In this document: positions 6,547 through 10,318 of the stretch, one piece after another
Layout of the letters: the number at the start of each line of letters is the position of its first letter
Numbering within the stretch: the stretch's first letter is position 1
Source: Bacteriovoracaceae bacterium UBA2428
GTDB lineage: Bacteria > Bdellovibrionota > UBA2428
Direction of reading: 5' to 3'
Assembly: GCA_002343545.1 (NCBI GenBank)
Contig: DDRA01000136.1
Span: 2,922 to 13,239 of the forward strand
DNA: 10,318 nucleotides
Position numbers and translations under genes: made by a program
The notes under the pieces: model-generated
Seen by the model: only the letters and a program-made list of their open reading frames with translations
Told to the model about the DNA's origin: nothing
The model's database searches: none

Positions 6547-7150
6547 CTCTCCGGTTGCCATCGGGGAATTTTACGGCGAGGAAGCGGCGTTCGAGGCCGT
6601 GGCGGAAGACGCGGTGGGTGACTTCCACGTCGCGGGCGCAGTACTCGGCGATCTCCTTGAAGCGACCCTGTTTGTACCATTCGATCGCGTCCAGGCCGCT
6701 CCCCGATTTGCCTTCGCCCACGGTGCCTTGTGCCACGTACTCGAGCTTGATGAAACGTCGGCCGAGGCCCCGTTCGACCTCGTCCATGAGGTCGAAGACC
6801 TCGAGACCTTCGAGCTTGAGCCCGTAGCCGGTCAGCACGGGCAAATCGAAGCGTCGGATGTTGTAACCCACGAGCAGGCGTTCCCGGGCGAGCTTCACGA
6901 ACTTCGGTAGGTCGTCCTCGAAGAAAGTCAGCATTTGCTGGGTCTTCGAGTCCCAAGCGCAGAGCACGCTGACACCGAGTTTCGAGAGGTTTTCGAGGCT
7001 CGGGTCGCGGGGCGCCAAATCTTTCGTCTCGAGGTCGAAGCAAAGGTAGTCCCGGTAACGGTCGAAGATCGACGCGGGCGCGAGGTCGCGCGCAAAGGGG
7101 ATCCCGTGCTCATGTTCCCAGAACGAGGGGCGCAGCTTGACGTTCGGCAT
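6524..7150 (-). CDS. DEDDy-type 3'-5' exonuclease (DnaQ/RNase H-like fold)
   Basis: This 208-residue protein shows the three exonuclease motifs in order. Exo I is YLCFDLETKDL with D39 and E41. Exo II is LLVGYNIRRFDLPVL with N97 and D102. Exo III is EYCARDVEVTHRVF with Y170 and D174, the Y-x-x-x-D spacing of the DEDDy class. The four acidic residues hold two metal ions that cleave nucleotides from 3' ends. The sequence resembles stand-alone PolB-exonuclease-like or YprB-like RNase H domains; whether the target is DNA or RNA is not visible. The ATG at 7148-7150 follows a ggag Shine-Dalgarno sequence at 7 bases. The last six residues (FTTDWS) and the TGA lie within the final palindrome of the repeat array, so the native C-terminus has probably been replaced or extended by repeat DNA. 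The catalytic core is unaffected. It is divergent from kamA across 59 bp. Confidence 0.87.
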   Translation of the reverse strand: MPNVKLRPSFWEHEHGIPFARDLAPASIFDRYRDYLCFDLETKDLAPRDPSLENLSKLGVSVLCAWDSKTQQMLTFFEDDLPKFVKLARERLLVGYNIRRFDLPVLTGYGLKLEGLEVFDLMDEVERGLGRRFIKLEYVAQGTVGEGKSGSGLDAIEWYKQGRFKEIAEYCARDVEVTHRVFRHGLERRFLAVKFPDGNRREFTTDWS

Positions 7151-7172
7151 CGTGAGCTCCGCTTCTAGCAGG

Positions 7173-7201
7173 TAGACAAGGACGCGGAAAGGGAGTGTAA
7201 A
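7173..7201 (+). promoter_or_regulatory. candidate sigma-70 promoter for kamA
   Basis: TAGACA (7173-7178, 5 of 6 to the consensus -35) is followed by a 17-bp spacer and TGTAAA (7196-7201, 4 of 6 to the -10). The expected transcription start would fall at about 7207-7210, at or just before the kamA ATG. This would give a leaderless or almost leaderless mRNA. It would also explain why the purine-rich gggag at 7191-7195 is too far from the ATG (14 bases) to be a normal ribosome binding site. The match is inferred from consensus only. Confidence 0.35.
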
Positions 7202-7209
7202 TTGTCCCT

Positions 7210-8412
7210 ATGACGAATGCGCAAAACGTGACGGGGTCCGAAAAAACCGTTGGTTTCAATCCGGAGCCGGTCTACCGCGTCGGTCTCAACGAATTTCCGA
7301 CGGGTGGTCGTGGCCGCGCTTGGGGCGACGTGCCGGCTTCGCAATGGAACAGCTGGATCTGGCAGCAGCAAAACCGCGTCCGCACGATGCCCGACCTCGA
7401 GCGCGTCGTCGACGTGACGAAGGACGAGCACGAAGCTTTCGACAAGTCCTCCGAGCTTTTCAACATGGCCATCACGCCGTACTACGCCGCGTTGATGGAT
7501 CCGACCGATCCGGATTGCCCGATTCGTCTGCAGTCCGTCCCCAAGATGGGCGAACTCACGGTTCAGCCCGAAGAAATGGAAGACCCGCTCGCGGAAGAGC
7601 GCGACATGCCGGTTCCGGGCATCACGCACCGCTACCCGGACCGCGTGCTCTTCTACACGACGCACCACTGCCCCGTGTACTGCCGTCACTGCACGCGCAA
7701 GCGTAAGGTGAGCGACCCCGGTTCGGCCGCGCAGAAGAAGCAGCTCGAAGACGGTCTCGAGTACATCCGCAAGACGCCCTCGATCCGCGACGTCGTGATC
7801 TCGGGCGGCGACCCGCTCTCGAACTCGGACGAGCGTCTGGATTACATCCTCGGCTCGCTGCGGAAGATCCCGCACATCGAAGTGTTCCGTCTGGGTACGC
7901 GAAACCTCGTGACGCTCCCGCACCGGATCACGGACGACTTCGTGCGCATCATCGCGCAGCACAAGCCCTTCTACGTGCACACCCACTTCAACCACCCGAA
8001 GGAGTGCACGGCCGAGGCCTTCCACGCGTGCGCGAAGATCGCCGACGCGGGCATTCCGATCAACAACCAGATGGTGCTCATGCGCGGGATCAACGACGAT
8101 CCCCAGGTCGTCAAGCGCCTGAACCACCTCTTGCTGATGATGCGCGTGCGTCCGTACTACATCTTCCAGTGCGACATGAGCCAGGGCATCAGCCACTTCC
8201 GCACGCCCGTGGAAGTCGGCATCAACATCATCGAGCACCTGCGTGGCCATACCTCGGGCATGGCCGTCCCGCACTTCGTGATCGACGCCCCCGGCGGCGG
8301 CGGCAAGATCCCGCTCATCCCGAACTACGTTCTGTCGAAGGACGACGAAAAGGTCGTCGTGCGGAACTACCTGAACAAAGAATACGTCTACCCGCAACCC
8401 AAGCAGAAGTAG
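7210..8412 (+). CDS. kamA: L-lysine 2,3-aminomutase (radical SAM, PLP-dependent)
   Basis: This 400-residue enzyme converts L-lysine to L-beta-lysine in the cytoplasm, using a [4Fe-4S] cluster, S-adenosylmethionine and pyridoxal phosphate. The radical SAM motif is CPVYCRHC (C154, C158, C161). R163 matches the arginine that holds the substrate carboxylate. SGGDPLS (198-204) is the SAM-binding stretch. Compared from memory with the Clostridium subterminale enzyme, D322 (QCDMSQG) and D359 (IDAPGGGGK) match its two aspartates that bind the lysine side-chain amine, and K366 matches the PLP lysine. Having both aspartates favours lysine over glutamate 2,3-aminomutase. The length and C-terminal domain fit KamA rather than the shorter EpmB. 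No beta-lysine acetyltransferase (ablB) or lysine-degradation gene is adjacent, so the pathway (osmolyte N-acetyl-beta-lysine, lysine catabolism or another use of beta-lysine) is open. The ATG is the only suitable start; a possible promoter sits immediately upstream and an intrinsic terminator downstream. Confidence 0.96.
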   Translation: MTNAQNVTGSEKTVGFNPEPVYRVGLNEFPTGGRGRAWGDVPASQWNSWIWQQQNRVRTMPDLERVVDVTKDEHEAFDKSSELFNMAITPYYAALMDPTDPDCPIRLQSVPKMGELTVQPEEMEDPLAEERDMPVPGITHRYPDRVLFYTTHHCPVYCRHCTRKRKVSDPGSAAQKKQLEDGLEYIRKTPSIRDVVISGGDPLSNSDERLDYILGSLRKIPHIEVFRLGTRNLVTLPHRITDDFVRIIAQHKPFYVHTHFNHPKECTAEAFHACAKIADAGIPINNQMVLMRGINDDPQVVKRLNHLLLMMRVRPYYIFQCDMSQGISHFRTPVEVGINIIEHLRGHTSGMAVPHFVIDAPGGGGKIPLIPNYVLSKDDEKVVVRNYLNKEYVYPQPKQK

Positions 8413-8433
8413 CGCGCCGGCAAGGGCGAACGC

Positions 8434-10318
8434 TTAGAGACGTCGTCCGCGCTTCGGCGTGGGCGACGTCTCTTTGTTTTTGGGGTTGCGGAAGTAGCCG
8501 CTCGCGAGCTCGCGCTTGATCTGGGCGAGGATTTCGCGGTCGAGGAGCTTGGTCTCGCGCGTGCGGCCCGTCGCGGCTTCCGTTCCGAATTTCGTTTCCA
8601 GATCGGCGAGAACCTGGAAGGCCTCGAGGCTTTGCAGGGTGAGGAGCGCCTCGACGGCGGACTTGCGAAGATCGAGTCGCCGGCGCCCGTCGGCGTCGAG
8701 CGCGAGCTCGGCGAGTTTGGCGAGCACGCTTTCGTACTGGCTCGAAGCGGGCGTCTGGGCCGTCACGGTCTTCGTCAGCGCGAGGTCCACCATGTCGGCG
8801 TAGGCCGACCCGACGGATTGGAAGATCGGGAGTCCGTACATTCGGCGCGACTCCTCGAGCGCCGCGAGCGCCTTGGCTTGGCGGCGCTCGAAATCGCGGC
8901 TGCCCAGGAGCTGATCCGAGACGCCGGTCGGCGCCGTGACGTAGCGGGCGAGCGCGAGGCTTTCCTGCAGCCCAAACTGCATCATCTGCGTGGCACCTTC
9001 GCCGCGGCCCTGCGCGAGTTGGTGGGTCGCGAAGAGAAGAAAGCTCTCTTCCTTCGTGGCGTGTCCGTCGATGGGCTCGAGCCCGAAGTCTTCCATCGCG
9101 CAGTCGGGGAGGCCTTCTGCGGACTCCTCGTCCGAGCAGAAGGCGAAGCTCCGCGGCGGGAACTCCTCTCGGTAGAGTAAGCCGATGAAGATGCGGTCTA
9201 GATCGCCGGGCGCCTCGAACTGGGCATCCACGACGAGATCGTTGTAGTCCATGATCGATCCGCTCGCGACGCGCCCGTTGTGGGAGCTTCCCCGCGACCC
9301 GAGGAAGTTGTGTTTGAGGCCGAGTACGTGACCGACTTCGTGCATGACGGTCGACCGGAGCGCGGCGTGGGCGAAGTCGTCGGCGCTACTGCTCTCGGGC
9401 GGGTAAGGCATGTGCTTGTCGGAGTAGCGACGGACCTTGCCGTCGCTCGTCGGGACCGGACTCAAGGTGATCGGGGCGAGGGCGCCTTCCATCGCGAGCT
9501 GGGGCAAACTCGGCAAGGGTCGCTCGCAGTCCGCGCCGCTTCGCGCCGCCCGGCGGGCCAGCGCGAGATTGGGCGCGAGCACGTACCGGCGGCGCGCCGA
9601 GGCCCGCTCCGTCGGCGGGGCCGGGACTTTGGCGATTCGCGCGAGTTTCGGCTGGCGTCTTTGCGTGGGGAGCCCGCCCGCCGCGGAAAGGTCGAGCACG
9701 GGCGGCACGGGCCACGCGTCTTCCGCGCCGACTTCGTCCGGCGTCGGCATCGTCGGTTCTTCCTCGGCGGCGGCTTCTTCGTCGATGGAAGCACGGAGCT
9801 CGCGCTCGAGCCGGCGCGATTCGTAGATCGTGCGGGCCTGGGCGAGCCAAGAATCGCCGGGCAGGTGGATCTGGCCTTGGATGACCTCGCCGGTGTGCGG
9901 GTTGACCCGCCATTGCGCGACGGCGTAGTCGCGGGCCTGGTTATCTTCCCAGACGACCCGCGACACGCGGGGGTCCGAGAGCGAAAAGTCGTCGCCGCCC
10001 ATGCGCACTTGAAGGATCTTGCCCTTGAGCGCGGAGTTCCACGCGAGGATGCCGTTCTCGATGGCCGGGCGCTGGGCTTCGGGCGTCCGCGGAGAGATTT
10101 CCCAAACGAAGGGGCGCGCCGTCGAGATGCGCTGCACGAGCGTAAACGTGCTCAGGCCCGAGGCCTCGTAGTAGGGCTTCGTCGTGAAGAAGAAGTTCTG
10201 GCCGAGCGGCTCGAGGACGCGGAAGTCCGGGTCGGGCGTCGGGATGACCCAGTCGGTACGCAGGCTCAGGCTGATGAGACGCGGATCGACGACGCCGCGC
10301 TCTCCGGGCGCGGGAACG
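8434..10318 (-). CDS. zinc-dependent metalloprotease of metzincin type, C-terminal part (runs off the right edge)
   Basis: The frame is open from 10318 to the TAA at 8434-8436, giving 627 visible residues. A GTG at 10135-10137 is not the real start, because homologous-looking coding sequence continues upstream (…DWVIPTPDPDFRVLEPLGQNF…). The zinc site HEVGHVLGLKH is encoded at 9310-9342 and fits HExxHxxGxxH. A Met-turn, SIMDY, follows with its Met at 9250-9252. Upstream, 'RPAIENGILAWNSAL', 'VRMGGDDFSLSDPR' and 'NPHTGEVIQGQIHLPG' resemble the large bacterial zinc-dependent metalloproteases carrying DUF5117/DUF4953-type regions. An acidic, Pro-rich, poorly conserved insert (about 9480-9800) lies between that part and the zinc site. 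The last ~300 residues look mostly helical. Family members are generally exported, but the N-terminus is outside the window, so location and substrate are not visible. The C-terminal tail is short, basic and encoded by the kamA terminator sequence. Confidence 0.88.
   Translation of the reverse strand, partial: VPAPGERGVVDPRLISLSLRTDWVIPTPDPDFRVLEPLGQNFFFTTKPYYEASGLSTFTLVQRISTARPFVWEISPRTPEAQRPAIENGILAWNSALKGKILQVRMGGDDFSLSDPRVSRVVWEDNQARDYAVAQWRVNPHTGEVIQGQIHLPGDSWLAQARTIYESRRLERELRASIDEEAAAEEEPTMPTPDEVGAEDAWPVPPVLDLSAAGGLPTQRRQPKLARIAKVPAPPTERASARRRYVLAPNLALARRAARSGADCERPLPSLPQLAMEGALAPITLSPVPTSDGKVRRYSDKHMPYPPESSSADDFAHAALRSTVMHEVGHVLGLKHNFLGSRGSSHNGRVASGSIMDYNDLVVDAQFEAPGDLDRIFIGLLYREEFPPRSFAFCSDEESAEGLPDCAMEDFGLEPIDGHATKEESFLLFATHQLAQGRGEGATQMMQFGLQESLALARYVTAPTGVSDQLLGSRDFERRQAKALAALEESRRMYGLPIFQSVGSAYADMVDLALTKTVTAQTPASSQYESVLAKLAELALDADGRRRLDLRKSAVEALLTLQSLEAFQVLADLETKFGTEAATGRTRETKLLDREILAQIKRELASGYFRNPKNKETSPTPKRGRRL
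8436..8481 (+). terminator. intrinsic terminator of kamA, UUCG-capped, inside the protease coding end
   Basis: The arms 8436-8452 and 8457-8473 pair over 17 positions (including two G-U pairs) around the loop ttcg closed by C-G, the extra-stable cUUCGg tetraloop. The outer ten pairs are perfect (agagacgtcg with cgacgtctct). The stem runs into tttgttttt (8473-8481). It starts 23 bases after the kamA stop codon. On the minus strand the same bases encode the last residues of the metalloprotease and no T tract follows, so termination is expected only in the kamA direction. Confidence 0.93.

Noticed and set aside
7165..8397. 410-residue open frame on the minus strand opposite kamA
   Set aside because: It is an antisense shadow of a well-identified gene: low-complexity His/Val/Arg/Asp composition, no family motifs, and it exists because of GC-biased third positions.
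10135..10137. GTG as the start of the metalloprotease
   Set aside because: The frame stays open with ordinary-looking protein sequence up to 10318, so the gene is truncated by the window.

Overview
The window is GC-rich, tightly packed bacterial DNA with eight genes, two of them cut by the window edges. No single gene fixes the taxon. The mix of a PAS sensor, an HDOD protein, a PilZ c-di-GMP effector, exported Gly/Ala-rich proteins, a metzincin-type zinc metalloprotease and a complete lysine 2,3-aminomutase fits a Gram-negative of the Bdellovibrionota/Myxococcota ('deltaproteobacterial') type. That placement is an inference from gene content and base composition.

Region 1 (1-2034, all minus strand) reads right to left as an exported protein with a probable C-terminal outer-membrane barrel, an HDOD protein only 5 bp downstream, and the start of a PAS-domain sensor. 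These three look like one envelope/signalling transcription unit. A 156-bp divergent spacer (2035-2190) separates it from Region 2. The spacer holds a perfect 10-bp inverted repeat that, in the minus-strand mRNA, lies directly against the ribosome binding site of the exported protein.

Region 2 (2191-6360, plus strand) starts with a PilZ protein that has a degenerate receiver-like N-terminus and an intact c-di-GMP-binding signature. Two exported proteins follow (3472-4878 and 4939-6360). Their N-terminal halves differ in sequence, but their C-terminal ~260 residues are almost the same, with the last 62 residues identical. I recognise no function for this pair.

Region 3 (6361-6546) is an array of 52/53-bp repeats, each made of two related hairpins. 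It fills the gap between convergent genes and supplies the last codons and the stop of the next gene.

Region 4 (6524-10318) holds a minus-strand DEDDy 3'-5' exonuclease, a divergent kamA (lysine 2,3-aminomutase) with a possible promoter that would give a nearly leaderless mRNA, and a minus-strand zinc metalloprotease that runs off the right edge. A strong intrinsic terminator for kamA, capped by a UUCG tetraloop, lies inside the last codons of the protease gene.

The most unusual items are the mosaic pair of exported paralogues and the palindromic repeat array next to them. I found no tRNA, rRNA, CRISPR array, transposase or phage gene.
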